The position numbers and the translations under genes were made by a program. A DNA stretch of 64,000 bases from Halalkalibacter akibai JCM 9157 (GTDB taxonomy: Bacteria > Bacillota > Bacilli > Bacillales > Bacillaceae_D): assembly GCF_000513135.1 (NCBI RefSeq), contig NZ_BAUV01000015.1, positions 1-64,000 on the forward strand, in the 5' to 3' direction. Shown in pieces: positions 37,760-46,703 of the stretch. Each line of letters starts with the position of its first letter. Position 1 is the first letter of the stretch. The notes beneath the pieces were generated by a model that saw only the letters and a list, made by a program, of their open reading frames with translations, was not told where the DNA came from and did not search any database.

Positions 37760-38203
37760 ATGACTGTAATCTATCAATCTTATATAGGAATACCAGAACC
37801 TGAAGTTTTAAAGGGGATAGCAGATTTACATCATCGAATATTCAATCAATCAGAAAACTTCTTATTGAAGATTCAAACAAAACCTGAATTATTATTTTTC
37901 GTTGCCATAGATCCTGAACAAAGAGTTATAGGTTTTAAAGTGGGCTATGCTGTTAATAATTCTTGCTTTTATAGTTGGTTAGGTGGGGTGGATGAACATT
38001 ATAGAAGTGCTGGGATAGGTTCAACACTTATGTTAAAACAACATGCTTACTTAAAAGAGAATGGCTATAAAACCGTGCAAACGAAAACAATGAATAAGTG
38101 GCGCAATATGTTAATTTTGAACATAAAGTTGGGATTTAACGTCGTCTCAACATACACGGATGAAAAGGGATTACATAAAATCATATTAGAAAAATCACTT
38201 TAG
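37760..38203 (+). CDS. GNAT-family N-acetyltransferase
   Basis: This is a 147-residue acetyltransferase. The acetyl-CoA motif is HYRSAGIGSTLMLKQHAYL, followed by the NMLILNIKLGFN segment typical of motif B. AAGGAA lies before the ATG. It stands alone upstream of the TIR-like gene, 95 bases away and without a visible terminator, so co-transcription is possible. Substrate unknown. Confidence 0.88.
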   Translation: MTVIYQSYIGIPEPEVLKGIADLHHRIFNQSENFLLKIQTKPELLFFVAIDPEQRVIGFKVGYAVNNSCFYSWLGGVDEHYRSAGIGSTLMLKQHAYLKENGYKTVQTKTMNKWRNMLILNIKLGFNVVSTYTDEKGLHKIILEKSL

Positions 38204-38297
38204 TGAAAGAAAATTCATAGAGACAAAAAGAACTAATGTTCGGTATAATGGTATTATCTAATTTAAGGGAATGAAAATATTGAAAGGAAGACCATTC

Positions 38298-39305
38298 ATG
38301 AAACCTAAAGTTTTTATTGGATCTGCACGAGAATCCATACGATATGTAAATGCCATTCAAGAACAACTATCCTATTGCGCTGAAGTAACTCCTTGGTCCG
38401 CTGGTGCGTTCAAAACACTGGAATATCCAATGGAAGCTCTTGAACGAGAGTTAACCCAAAATGATTTTGCTGTATTTGTCTTTTCTCCAGATGACGTTAT
38501 TAATATTCGTGGTAGTATCTCTTTTATAACAAGAGACAATACTTTGTTTGAAATGGGCTTGTTTTGGGGGAGACTGAAGCGAGGTAGAGTATTTTACATA
38601 GTTCCTGACACAACTCCAGATACAAGCCATGCATCTGGGTTACGCCTTCCATCAGATTTAGCAGCATTGACAGTATTAACTTATCAAGTTCGAACTGATC
38701 AAAACTATAATGCTGCCGTGAATGTTGCCTGCGGGAAAATTCAATCAGCTATTGAACAATTAAGCTTTTTTCAAGATCCAGCAGTTCTTTTAGAGAGTGC
38801 ATTAGAACATACTGAACAAGATTATGCAATCATACGTTTATTGAGAACGTTATCAAAAAGATTATTAGAAAATCCCTCAAAAAAGTATCAGTATTTATCA
38901 GACTCTGTTAGAAGTACGTATAAAGCGCCACCTTCTTTCTTTGTTGAAGGAATTGGTGTTTGGATAACAGAAGAAACGGAAGACCTTAGAGGATTGAGGC
39001 AAATTGCTGGAAATGAAGGATCTGGTAAGTTTTATGATTTTGGAGTAAACACAAACAAAGAAGCATCTGACCGCATTTTAGTTATTGATTGTCTACTCAA
39101 TAGCGAAGAGCTGGTTCTTCTTAAGAGTGATATTACTTTTGATAAAACATATGTATTATGTTATCCTATTGGTAACGAAATCGTATTAACTGTGGCAATT
39201 AACGGAAGAAATGCGTTAACAGAAGAAGAAATTGACTCAATTTTTCTGGAAAACCATAAACTTTTGGGCATTATCAATTATCTTTTTGGAGGTGCTTCAT
39301 CGTGA
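38298..39305 (+). CDS. TIR-like nucleotide-binding protein (CAP12/Pycsar-type effector domain)
   Basis: This 335-residue protein has an N-terminal domain (residues 1 to about 155) of the predicted TIR-like nucleotide-binding family seen in CBASS and Pycsar effectors. Motifs: KVFIGSARESIRYVNAIQEQ, VTPWSAGAFKTLEYPMEALE, DFAVFVFSPDD and RDNTLFEMGLFWGRL, whose Glu85 is the expected NAD-cleaving residue. The C-terminal half (about 165-335) is not STING-like; it has a GAF-like feel (ILVIDCLLNSEELVLLK, IVLTVAINGRNALTEEEIDS) but is unassigned. ATG 38298 after GGAAG is preferred to ATG 38271. It overlaps the following small gene by 4 bases. No cyclase gene is nearby, so activation is unexplained; an antiphage role is inference. 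Confidence 0.85.
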   Translation: MKPKVFIGSARESIRYVNAIQEQLSYCAEVTPWSAGAFKTLEYPMEALERELTQNDFAVFVFSPDDVINIRGSISFITRDNTLFEMGLFWGRLKRGRVFYIVPDTTPDTSHASGLRLPSDLAALTVLTYQVRTDQNYNAAVNVACGKIQSAIEQLSFFQDPAVLLESALEHTEQDYAIIRLLRTLSKRLLENPSKKYQYLSDSVRSTYKAPPSFFVEGIGVWITEETEDLRGLRQIAGNEGSGKFYDFGVNTNKEASDRILVIDCLLNSEELVLLKSDITFDKTYVLCYPIGNEIVLTVAINGRNALTEEEIDSIFLENHKLLGIINYLFGGASS

Positions 39306-39478
39306 GTAAAACAGCTAAATCAATGATCAATACTTTAGGAAAAAATTCTTATAAAGTTGGAAAAGCTGTACCGGGTGTTCAAGCAATTATTACCTCTAAA
39401 AAAGGTGAAGAATCCGGAACCATTGTGTATAGAAGAAAAGCCGAATATCGTGAAGACCCTTTTGGTAAACGCGCGTAG
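39302..39478 (+). CDS. 58-residue basic protein coupled to the TIR-like gene
   Basis: A GTG start at 39302 overlaps the TIR gene's stop as GTGA, with GGAGG 8 bases upstream, inside the end of the TIR gene. The product, MSKTAKSMINTLGKNSYKVG followed by KAVPGVQAIITSKKGEESG and a basic tail RRKAEYREDPFGKRA, is lysine/arginine rich. No family is recognised. Coupling and tight spacing predict matched synthesis with the TIR protein; an accessory, inhibitor or target-binding role is possible, but nothing in the sequence decides it. A strong terminator overlaps the stop codon. Confidence 0.75.
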   Translation: MSKTAKSMINTLGKNSYKVGKAVPGVQAIITSKKGEESGTIVYRRKAEYREDPFGKRA

Positions 39479-39505
39479 AAGAGAGTGATACTCTCTTCTT
39501 TTTTA
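39478..39505 (+). terminator. Terminator after the TIR-like operon
   Basis: GAAGAGAGT-GAT-ACTCTCTTC forms a perfect 9-bp stem followed by TTTTTT. Confidence 0.92.
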
Positions 39506-39653
39506 TTTGCTCATTTAATTCATTTAAAAGTATGAACTTAATACAAAAATATGGTAATCTTAATCTATTGTTTTATCATTTAGAATAATATTCTTTTCGC
39601 ATTGATTATTGCTATTAACATTGACAAAAAACAGAAATAGGAGTGGTCATCTT

Positions 39654-40496
39654 ATGGAAAAATCAATCCCTGACATTATACTAAATGACGGTTTATCCAT
39701 ACCAGCTGTTGGTTTAGGTACATACTCACTTAAAGGAAATCAAGGGGTAGAAGCAATACAAAATGCAATTGACTTAGGATATAGATTACTTGACTCTGCT
39801 TATAATTATGAAAATGAAGGGACTGTTGGCGAGGCTGTTAGACGAAGTTCTATACCAAGAGATGCACTCAGGATAACTTCGAAGTTGCCCGGTCGCTATC
39901 AGACATATGAAAAAGCAGGTGTAACGATAGAAGAATCATTATATCGCGCTAATTTAGATTATTACGATTTATATCTAATCCATTGGCCCAATCCTAAACA
40001 AGACCTTTACGTCGAGGCTTGGCAGGCATTAATTGATGCAAAAAAGAAGGGACTTATTCGTTCTATTGGTGTATGTAACTTCTTACCAGAACATTTAGAA
40101 CGATTAGAAAAAGAAACAGGTGTGAAACCAAGTATTAATCAAATTGAGTTACATCCGTTTTTCAATCAAGAACAATTAAGACTTTATCATGAGAAACATA
40201 ATATTCAGATTCAATCATGGAGTCCATTAGCAAGAGCAAATGATGTTTTAGACAATCCTACTCTTTTTGACATAGCGAAAGAACACAATAAGTCCATATC
40301 CCAAGTTATATTAAGGTGGCATTTCCAACTAGGAGCGATCTCGATTCCAAAATCGGCCTCTAAAGAAAGACAGCTTGAGAACATCTCCATTTTCGATTTC
40401 TCTTTAACAGAATCAGAAATGAATTTAATTTCTAAATTAACAAGACCTGACGGAAGAATAAACAATCAAGATCCTGCAACATATGAAGAATTCTAA
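39654..40496 (+). CDS. Aldo/keto reductase (2,5-diketo-gluconate reductase type)
   Basis: This 280-residue NADPH-dependent aldo-keto reductase is a TIM barrel. The tetrad residues are seen in LLDSAYNYENE (Asp, Tyr), ITSKLPG (Lys) and LIHWPNP (His). SIGVCNFLPEHLE, INQIELHPFF and AISIPKSASKERQLEN are family signatures, the last being the cofactor-phosphate site. ATG 39654 follows TAGGAG; an in-frame start at 39609 is rejected because no ribosome site supports it. Substrate unknown; such enzymes often reduce methylglyoxal and similar aldehydes. Confidence 0.93.
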   Translation: MEKSIPDIILNDGLSIPAVGLGTYSLKGNQGVEAIQNAIDLGYRLLDSAYNYENEGTVGEAVRRSSIPRDALRITSKLPGRYQTYEKAGVTIEESLYRANLDYYDLYLIHWPNPKQDLYVEAWQALIDAKKKGLIRSIGVCNFLPEHLERLEKETGVKPSINQIELHPFFNQEQLRLYHEKHNIQIQSWSPLARANDVLDNPTLFDIAKEHNKSISQVILRWHFQLGAISIPKSASKERQLENISIFDFSLTESEMNLISKLTRPDGRINNQDPATYEEF

Positions 40497-40520
40497 GGTA
40501 ATAAATTGAATTATTATTTG

Positions 40521-40550
40521 AAGCGCTATCCATTTAATTGGGTAGCGCTT
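40521..40550. terminator. Hairpin after the aldo/keto reductase
   Basis: AAGCGCTATCC and GGGTAGCGCTT form an 11-bp stem with one G-T pair. The T-tract is missing, so termination may be inefficient. Confidence 0.5.
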
Positions 40551-40628
40551 GATTAGCCTATAAGTCAAACTACATTTTCATTGTACAAATCAGAACAGTC
40601 ATTCATTAGAAAGAGAGCAGGAAGGTCT

Positions 40629-41540
40629 ATGAATAAATCTATAGGTATGTTATTAACTATTTCTATCATCGCCATTTCTTTTGCAGCGATATTCGTGAAA
40701 TGGTCAGAAGCACCAGCAACTATTATTAGCATGTATCGTATGTATTTAGCTTCTCTTTTATTATCGCCGATCGTCTGGAAAAAAAGGAAAGAGTTTTGTA
40801 AGCTTTCTAATAAGGATTGGTTATTTTTAACAATGGCAGGGATCTTTCTTGCCCTCCATTTTGCTCTTTGGTTTGGGTCCTTAAAACTTACGACAGTTGC
40901 TAGTTCAACCATCATCCTTTCTTTACAGCCAATCGTTGCTTTATTAGGCGGTTTTCTTATTTATAAAGAAAGAATAAATCTGTTGATGGTGATTCCAATC
41001 GGTGTCTCAATGATGGGAGTTGTTTTAGTTGGGTGGGGAGATTTAGGTCATGGCAGTGTATCCGTCATGATTGGTAATCTACTATCTTTCCTTAGTGTCA
41101 TCGCAGTTGTGGGTTATTTATTGATTGGACAAAGTAAAGTAAAGGCGATCTCTCATTGGATTTATAGCTTTTGTGTATTCTTTTTTGCAGGAATTGCTTT
41201 ACATTTTTATAATCTAGTCGCCGGAATATCGATTACTGGGTATGACTCGAGAGAATGGGGAATATTTCTTCTTTTAGCTATTTTCCCAACACTAGCTCAT
41301 GTGATATTTAATATGCTTTTAAATTATGTAAATACTACAACCATATCAATGAGTATTTTAGGTGAACCAGTAGGTGCTACTATTTTAGCTTTCCTGTTAT
41401 TAAGAGAACAAGTGTTTTCATCACAAATAATTGGTGGTTTTCTAGCTTTAGTAGGTGTATTTATATTTTTAAAGCAACAGAAAAAACTCACTCAAACAAA
41501 ATTGAAAGAAAAAGATCAAGCTAACAATGGTATTGCTTAA
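40629..41540 (+). CDS. DMT/EamA-family permease
   Basis: This 303-residue, ten-helix drug/metabolite transporter has two EamA repeats. Signatures include SFAAIFVKWSEAPATIISMY at the start, LKLTTVASSTIILSLQPIVA after helix 3 and, in repeat 2, VNTTTISMSILGEPVGATILA. ATG 40629 follows GGAAGG. The C-terminal tail is Lys/Gln-rich. Substrate unknown; the family exports amino acids or other metabolites. A strong terminator follows. Confidence 0.9.
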   Translation: MNKSIGMLLTISIIAISFAAIFVKWSEAPATIISMYRMYLASLLLSPIVWKKRKEFCKLSNKDWLFLTMAGIFLALHFALWFGSLKLTTVASSTIILSLQPIVALLGGFLIYKERINLLMVIPIGVSMMGVVLVGWGDLGHGSVSVMIGNLLSFLSVIAVVGYLLIGQSKVKAISHWIYSFCVFFFAGIALHFYNLVAGISITGYDSREWGIFLLLAIFPTLAHVIFNMLLNYVNTTTISMSILGEPVGATILAFLLLREQVFSSQIIGGFLALVGVFIFLKQQKKLTQTKLKEKDQANNGIA

Positions 41541-41566
41541 CGTCGTATAACTTTGTTAAAAAATTG

Positions 41567-41600
41567 AACCCATCCTCTATACATTTGGATGGGTTTTTTC
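41567..41600 (+). terminator. Terminator after the DMT permease
   Basis: AACCCATCC pairs with GGATGGGTT, followed by TTTTT. Confidence 0.9.
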
Positions 41601-41785
41601 ACTGTGAGTTTTACTTGAAGGAATTCCCTTACTCTATGAATGTTTTGTCCATCTTCAGAATAGCCATATACAAAGAGACGAAATGACCGCTTGAAAGTAG
41701 TTTTCATTTTAATGGTTGTTTGTCCTACGAGAATGGACCTAATATGGGATTTTGAAATGATTGATTTGGAAGAGGAGGGATTCAA

Positions 41786-43612
41786 TTGATAGAAGCATTG
41801 TTAAAAATATTTTTAAGTGAACAGCAAGCTCAATCTGTTTTAGCAAGTCCAATTATTGAGATAATCTTTTTGGTGCTTCTCTGTTCCTTTGTAGCGGCCG
41901 TTTTTATTCACTTTATATTATTCAACCGGTTGAGAAGAATTCGTAATTTTATTCATGACAGCCAGTCACTCGATATTGCGCCTTTAAATAGATTCAAAGT
42001 AGAATTCGAGTTGAAAAATCAGCAGGAATCAGTAAATGTTGAGACATTTATTCAACAGAAATTCTCAAGTTGGCGTATGTTTAATTTGCCTGTTGTCAGT
42101 CTCATCAAAATGATTCAAATGACCGTATCAATTTTCATATTAATTGGCGTGCTAGGGACATTTATTGGACTTGCAATGTCTCTAGGTAGTATTGATTCAA
42201 CAGGTGATCAGTTAGTAGAGAATGTAGCTCTCGTGCTTGCCGGAATAGATGTAGCATTCTACACCAGTATTGTTGGTATGGGTTTATCACTTATAATGAC
42301 TGTCATTACACGCGTTGCTAATACCGAGTATCTACTAACAGATATTATGTTAAAAACAGAATCCTATTTAGAAGAAAACGAGCCTGATGCGATGGCTCGA
42401 CTTATCGGAGTCTCAGAATCAATTCATGCCTCAATAGATCAGCTTCGTGAAACAAACCAGGAATCTTTACAAAGTATCGTTGACTCATTTAGTGGGTTTC
42501 AAGAATACACGGTTGGATTACAGCAATCTGCGAAAGATCTCGCCAAATTTAATGAGGGCCTTTCAGAAAATCTTAAAGATTTCACCGTGATTTTCGATAG
42601 TGTAAAAGAAGTTACACATGGTTTTGAAAAAGGCGTTACAAAGTTAAACAAGAACTTTGATCAATTATTTTCTTACTTTTATAAAATGGATCAAAGAAAT
42701 GAAAAGATGACGAGTGCGTTCACAGAAACATATAAAAAAATTGATCAACTATCGAATTCACAAATAGAAACAATGAACGAATTTCAACAATCCGTTGTTG
42801 ATTTGAAGGATTATTTCTCAACCATTGCAGGAAGACAAGAAGCGATACAATCTTCTTTTGAAAGAATGAATGCACAAAGTGATCAACTAGTAAAAACAAT
42901 GAAAGAGAACAATAAACAATTTGAACGAATTTTCGGAGAAGATGTTAGCCAGAAACTTGGTGGAATTAATACGTATTTAAATGATTTAAGAAATGATTTC
43001 TATAAGCTTAGCAACTCAATTGAACGTTTACCAGATGAACTAGAAACGATTAACCGTGCACAAGGAGAATATAAGAACCTGTTATCAAACCGTTTTGACG
43101 AGTTAAAGCAGTTTAATCATGAGTTTCATAATCACTTAAAAGCCCATGCTGTTAACTCACAAGCATACGAAAAATATTTAAAGGATGCTTCAAAATTTTA
43201 TGAACAATTAGGAATGAGCAATGATCAACTACTAAACGAGATCAATCGTACTATCACGCAAATGTCCGACTCTTATTCTCAGAGGGAAAATCAACTTGAG
43301 TCAAATGTAGGAATGCTAAAAGATACGCTTACTAGATATGTCACTAATTTAGAAGGAACTCTTGGTGATAAATTAGAAAAAACAAGTAGAAACATTGGCG
43401 ATTACGTTATTGATATAAGTGATGCGATGAAAAGAGAATTTAAACAAATAGGTGAAATAACTGAAGAAAGTCAACTTAAAAATGCTCGCTATTTACAACA
43501 GACCATCCAAGAATTAAATCAAGAAATGCAACAACTGAATCGTCAACTACATCTACTTTCACAAGAGCCAGTTAGAGAAAATCGTCGAATAAGGGTTGGC
43601 ACTAATGATTAA
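41786..43612 (+). CDS. ZorA-like MotA/TolQ/ExbB-family protein with long coiled-coil tail
   Basis: This 608-residue protein has three transmembrane helices (about residues 24-47, 108-132 and 150-176), with the MotA/TolQ/ExbB stator core SIFILIGVLGTFIGLAMSLG and DVAFYTSIVGMGLSLIMT. From residue 200 to the end it is a long, heptad-rich cytoplasmic coiled coil. This three-helix channel with a tail of about 400 residues is the layout of ZorA of the Zorya antiphage system. It starts at TTG after GAGGAGG and overlaps the OmpA-domain gene by 8 bases. The usual Zorya effector genes (zorC, zorD or zorE) are not adjacent. An orphan proton-driven motor with another role is equally possible. Confidence 0.82.
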   Translation: MIEALLKIFLSEQQAQSVLASPIIEIIFLVLLCSFVAAVFIHFILFNRLRRIRNFIHDSQSLDIAPLNRFKVEFELKNQQESVNVETFIQQKFSSWRMFNLPVVSLIKMIQMTVSIFILIGVLGTFIGLAMSLGSIDSTGDQLVENVALVLAGIDVAFYTSIVGMGLSLIMTVITRVANTEYLLTDIMLKTESYLEENEPDAMARLIGVSESIHASIDQLRETNQESLQSIVDSFSGFQEYTVGLQQSAKDLAKFNEGLSENLKDFTVIFDSVKEVTHGFEKGVTKLNKNFDQLFSYFYKMDQRNEKMTSAFTETYKKIDQLSNSQIETMNEFQQSVVDLKDYFSTIAGRQEAIQSSFERMNAQSDQLVKTMKENNKQFERIFGEDVSQKLGGINTYLNDLRNDFYKLSNSIERLPDELETINRAQGEYKNLLSNRFDELKQFNHEFHNHLKAHAVNSQAYEKYLKDASKFYEQLGMSNDQLLNEINRTITQMSDSYSQRENQLESNVGMLKDTLTRYVTNLEGTLGDKLEKTSRNIGDYVIDISDAMKREFKQIGEITEESQLKNARYLQQTIQELNQEMQQLNRQLHLLSQEPVRENRRIRVGTND

Positions 43613-44297
43613 TAAGTATAAACGGTTATTTCATCGCGAAGAAGAGGAAGGACATTTTTGGCCGTCTTTTACAGATTTATTAACGGTGATATTACTCTGC
43701 TTTATACTCATTTTCATTATAATGATGGTGATTAAATCTTACCAAATTGAGGAAATGAAAAAAACGATCGACCAGATTATGGGAGTTAGGGTCAATATCA
43801 TACAAGATTTAAATGAAGAGTTTTCAGATTCACATTTACGTATTGAAATTGATGAGCAAACAGGGGCTTTGATCTTTAACACAGACATTTTATTCGAATT
43901 TGATGCAGCTGTCTTAAAACCAGAGGCATTTGAATTTCTAGATGAGTTTGTACCTGCTTATTTAGACGTATTACTAGAAAATGGCTATGAGGATTATATT
44001 TCAGAGATTATTATAGAAGGTCATGCTGATAGGCATGGAAGTTATTTATATAATCTTGAGTTGTCCCAACAAAGGGCATTTAGCGTAGCTGAGTATATTC
44101 TAAGTGATGATTTTCCTTATAAAAACATTCAAGAACATCTCAAAACGAAATTAACTGTGAACGGAAGATCTTTCACAGAAGGGCGTAATGACTCAGAAGG
44201 AAACTATAGCAATCAAGCTTCCCGTCGAGTAGAGTTTAAGTTTCGTTTGAAAGATGAAGAAATTTTGGAAAAAACGCGCGAGTTACTAGGTCAGTGA
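43605..44297 (+). CDS. ZorB-like MotB/OmpA-domain protein
   Basis: This 230-residue protein has one N-terminal transmembrane helix with the ion-channel aspartate in FWPSFTDLLTVILLCFILIF (Asp24), a short linker and a C-terminal OmpA/MotB-type peptidoglycan-binding domain: ILFEFDAAVLKPEAFEFL, IIIEGHADRHGSYLYNLELS, and NQASRRVEFKF. The FWPSFTDL start is closer to ZorB than to flagellar MotB. The ATG at 43605 overlaps the ZorA-like gene; a TTG at 43596 would add three residues. Together the pair would form a peptidoglycan-anchored, ion-driven motor. Confidence 0.85.
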   Translation: MINKYKRLFHREEEEGHFWPSFTDLLTVILLCFILIFIIMMVIKSYQIEEMKKTIDQIMGVRVNIIQDLNEEFSDSHLRIEIDEQTGALIFNTDILFEFDAAVLKPEAFEFLDEFVPAYLDVLLENGYEDYISEIIIEGHADRHGSYLYNLELSQQRAFSVAEYILSDDFPYKNIQEHLKTKLTVNGRSFTEGRNDSEGNYSNQASRRVEFKFRLKDEEILEKTRELLGQ

Positions 44298-44329
44298 AGA
44301 GCGTAGTCTGAAACCTGTTGGTTACTTCT

Positions 44330-44406
44330 TGGACACAGAAGCCTCTATTGGGCTAAAATGGGATCGTTTTTATGTGAATTTCTGTTTTTAGAGGCTCTGG
44401 TGTCCA
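44330..44406. repeat. 77-bp imperfect inverted-repeat element
   Basis: Arms TGGACACAGAAGCCTCTA (44330-44347) and TAGAGGCTCTGGTGTCCA (44389-44406) are inverted repeats differing in the middle four bases, with a 41-base spacer. The region 44298-44609 has no gene. The element resembles small dispersed palindromic units, but only one copy is seen in this window. Confidence 0.6.
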
Positions 44407-44484
44407 TTTCCAACTCAAAAAAAGACAATTTACTATAATAACGGCTCGTGTGTCCGTACCTACTATCACTCAACTATTTTATTT

Positions 44485-44529
44485 AAGAGAGCACTTGGAT
44501 TAACTGATCAGTTATCCAAGTGTTTTCTC
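44485..44529 (+). terminator. Strong hairpin downstream of the ZorAB-like pair
   Basis: CACTTGGATTAACTG and CAGTTATCCAAGTG form a long stem, followed by TTTTCTC. It separates the motor pair from the methyltransferase gene. Confidence 0.82.
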
Positions 44530-44609
44530 ATGGAAGGACTTCTACCAAAAAAAGATCATATCCCTTATAATAAGGGAACAAAAGATCATACAAGGTGGAA
44601 TTACCAGAA

Positions 44610-45567
44610 ATGTTATTAACCAAATACAAACCAATTCACTATTTATATATATATTCAAGACACGAGGATGAGGTTTCTCTATGTGATTTAGAGACGAGAG
44701 CTTTATTTGGAAAAGATGCTGATTCCATCATTTTAGAAAGCAATTTAGATATAGATCCAAGCAGAAGTCCGTTTATAAAAGAGAAAATAGACGTGTTATT
44801 TCAAGTTGAAACGCTAGAGCAACTGAAAACCCAACTAGTAGATTTTGTTATTAAAGACCATACTTTTAAAGTCACATTGATTAAAAATACCGAACTAGAA
44901 AAACATGACAAAATTGATTTTAAGATGAGACGGAATATTGAAAAAAATATCGGTCTTCTCATAAAAGGAACAGTTGATTTAAATAATGCAGATATCACAT
45001 TTGGAATTATGAGAGTAAAAACAGGGTGGGTGTTTGGCTTACATCAAAAAAGTGAGGCTATCTGGTTACATCATCAACAGAAACCGCATCAATATTCAAC
45101 TGCCCTTAGTACACGAGTTGCAAGAGCAGTCGTTAATATCGCGGTTCCAAACCCTGCTAATAAAAAAGTAATTGATCCTTGTTGCGGAATTGGCACAATT
45201 TTAATTGAAGCTTTGTCAATGGGTATATCTATAACTGGGAGAGATATAAATCCTTTGGTATTACCTGGTACAAGGGAGAATATATCTTTTTTTGGTTATC
45301 ATACTGAAGTGATATTGGGAGATATAAGAGATGTCTGTGAAAAATATGATATCGCCATTGTCGATATGCCATACAATTTATGCTCAGTCCTTTCAACACA
45401 GGAACAACTTGATATGTTAAAAAAGCGCGCGTGCTTTTGCGAATAAAGTGGTCGTGGTCACAATTGAACCAATTGATCAGGCAATAAAAGAAGCAGGATT
45501 TACCATCATGGATCGTGGGGTAGCTAAAAAAAGTTCATTCACAAGGCAAATAATTGTTTGTGAATAA
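44610..45567 (+). pseudogene. TRM11/UPF0020-like RNA methyltransferase, frameshifted by one base
   Basis: Read through one frameshift at the A6 run 45419-45424, this encodes about 318 residues. The C-terminal half is a Rossmann S-adenosylmethionine domain with DPCCGIGTILIEALSMGI, the acidic ITGRDIN loop and the catalytic DMPYN (NPPY-like) motif. The N-terminal half resembles a THUMP-type RNA-binding region. Removing one A converts LKKRACFCE-stop to LKSARAFANKVVVVTIEP and adds about 45 residues. GTG 44595 is an alternative start. It probably modifies tRNA or rRNA; target unknown. A terminator follows. The lesion may be a sequence error. Confidence 0.78.
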
Positions 45568-45574
45568 TTCCAGA

Positions 45575-45608
45575 AGCTAAGAGATTGTTATATTCTCTTA
45601 GCTTTTTT
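45575..45608 (+). terminator. Terminator after the methyltransferase
   Basis: AGCTAAGAGA pairs with TCTCTTAGCT, followed by TTTTT. Confidence 0.9.
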
Positions 45609-45679
45609 GATTGCTAATATTTAAGACCACAATTAATATCTGCAATAAAATTCACCCTACAAAAAAATCTATGACTCAC

Positions 45680-45859
45680 TCAAGAAAAGAAATTATTGAC
45701 TGCCAGGTCGTACATCCTTTTCTTCCTGGCCAATGCTTCCATCCCAATTTGTTCTTGTACATCTAATTGGATTTTCTTTTCTGTTAATTCCTCATTTTTA
45801 AAACTTAAGTCAGGTTGAATATTGTTGTTTCTACTTGCTTGTTTATTCCAATCACCCAT
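45680..45859 (-). CDS. Small hypothetical protein
   Basis: This 59-residue charged protein starts MGDWNKQASRNNNIQPDLSF and contains a helix LTEKKIQLDVQEQIGMEALA. The ATG at 45859 is preceded by GGAGGTGA, which supports translation. The Asn/Gln-rich start and Lys-rich helix are like small spore- or envelope-associated Bacillus proteins, but no family is assigned. It is transcribed alone, divergent from the two-component operon. Confidence 0.6.
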   Translation of the reverse strand: MGDWNKQASRNNNIQPDLSFKNEELTEKKIQLDVQEQIGMEALARKKRMYDLAVNNFFS

Positions 45860-46004
45860 ATCATTCACCTCCATTTGCTATAAGTATGTGGTAAAAAGAC
45901 CACGAATATGATTGACTCTCTCATCAGACATTCACACTTGCAGTTGTGTATCTAAAGCGTTACGATTTAGAAATAATTAATTTGTTTATAGAGAGGAACG
46001 GACA

Positions 46005-46703
46005 ATGATAAAACAATTAAAGGTGTTGATTATTGAAGATGATCCTAACATTTCAGACCTCATTCAAATGTATACAGAAAAAGAGAATTTCAAGTCCATC
46101 ATTGCGAATAATGGAGAAGAGGGCCTAAGCAAATATTATGATGAAGATCCTGACTTTGTTTTACTTGATATTATGTTACCAGAGATAAATGGTTGGGATA
46201 TATGTCAGCTTATTCGAAAAGATAAAAGTTTTATCCCCATTATCATGCTAACTGGAAAAGGAGAAAATTACGATAAAATTAAGGGTCTTGAAATAGGAGC
46301 TGATGATTACATTGTTAAACCTTTTGATCCTAACGAATTAATTGCTCGGATGAAAGCTGTAATAAGAAGAGCGTATCCTGCACAGGAGTTAAAAGAAGAC
46401 ATAGAACTTCCATCATTATTAATTGATATTACTCAATATAAAGTATATAGAAATGATACTCAGGTTATTATGCCTCCTAAAGAACTCGAATTGTTATATT
46501 TCCTAGCTTATTATCAGAATCAAGTATTTACTCGCCAACAGTTACTAGAAAAAATTTGGGGGATGGAGTATGAAGGTGATCCGCGTACAATTGACGTTCA
46601 TATTAAACGAGTTAGAGAAAAAATTGGCGATCATTCGCCATTATGGACATTAAAAACAATAAGAGGAGTAGGTTATAAATTCGAGGTAAATGCCGATGTG
46701 TAA
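46005..46703 (+). CDS. OmpR-family response regulator
   Basis: This 232-residue protein has a receiver domain (acidic pocket in IIEDDPN, phospho-acceptor Asp in VLLDIMLPE, conserved Lys in DYIVKPFDP) and a C-terminal winged-helix DNA-binding domain (LELLYFLAYYQNQVFTRQQL and the recognition region IDVHIKRVREKIG). AGAGAGGAA precedes the ATG. It overlaps the sensor kinase gene by 8 bases. The RND efflux genes downstream are likely targets. Confidence 0.95.
   Translation: MIKQLKVLIIEDDPNISDLIQMYTEKENFKSIIANNGEEGLSKYYDEDPDFVLLDIMLPEINGWDICQLIRKDKSFIPIIMLTGKGENYDKIKGLEIGADDYIVKPFDPNELIARMKAVIRRAYPAQELKEDIELPSLLIDITQYKVYRNDTQVIMPPKELELLYFLAYYQNQVFTRQQLLEKIWGMEYEGDPRTIDVHIKRVREKIGDHSPLWTLKTIRGVGYKFEVNADV

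Noticed and set aside
38298-39305. TIR-STING effector (Cap12)
   Set aside because: The TIR-like half fits, but the C-terminal half shows no prokaryotic STING features and no CD-NTase gene is nearby.
41537-41785. Minus-strand ORF of 82 codons between the DMT permease and ZorA-like genes
   Set aside because: It runs through the permease terminator, has no ribosome site and shows no recognisable protein character.
41786-44297. Flagellar MotA/MotB
   Set aside because: The first protein has three rather than four helices plus a very long coiled-coil tail, and no chemotaxis or flagellar genes are nearby.
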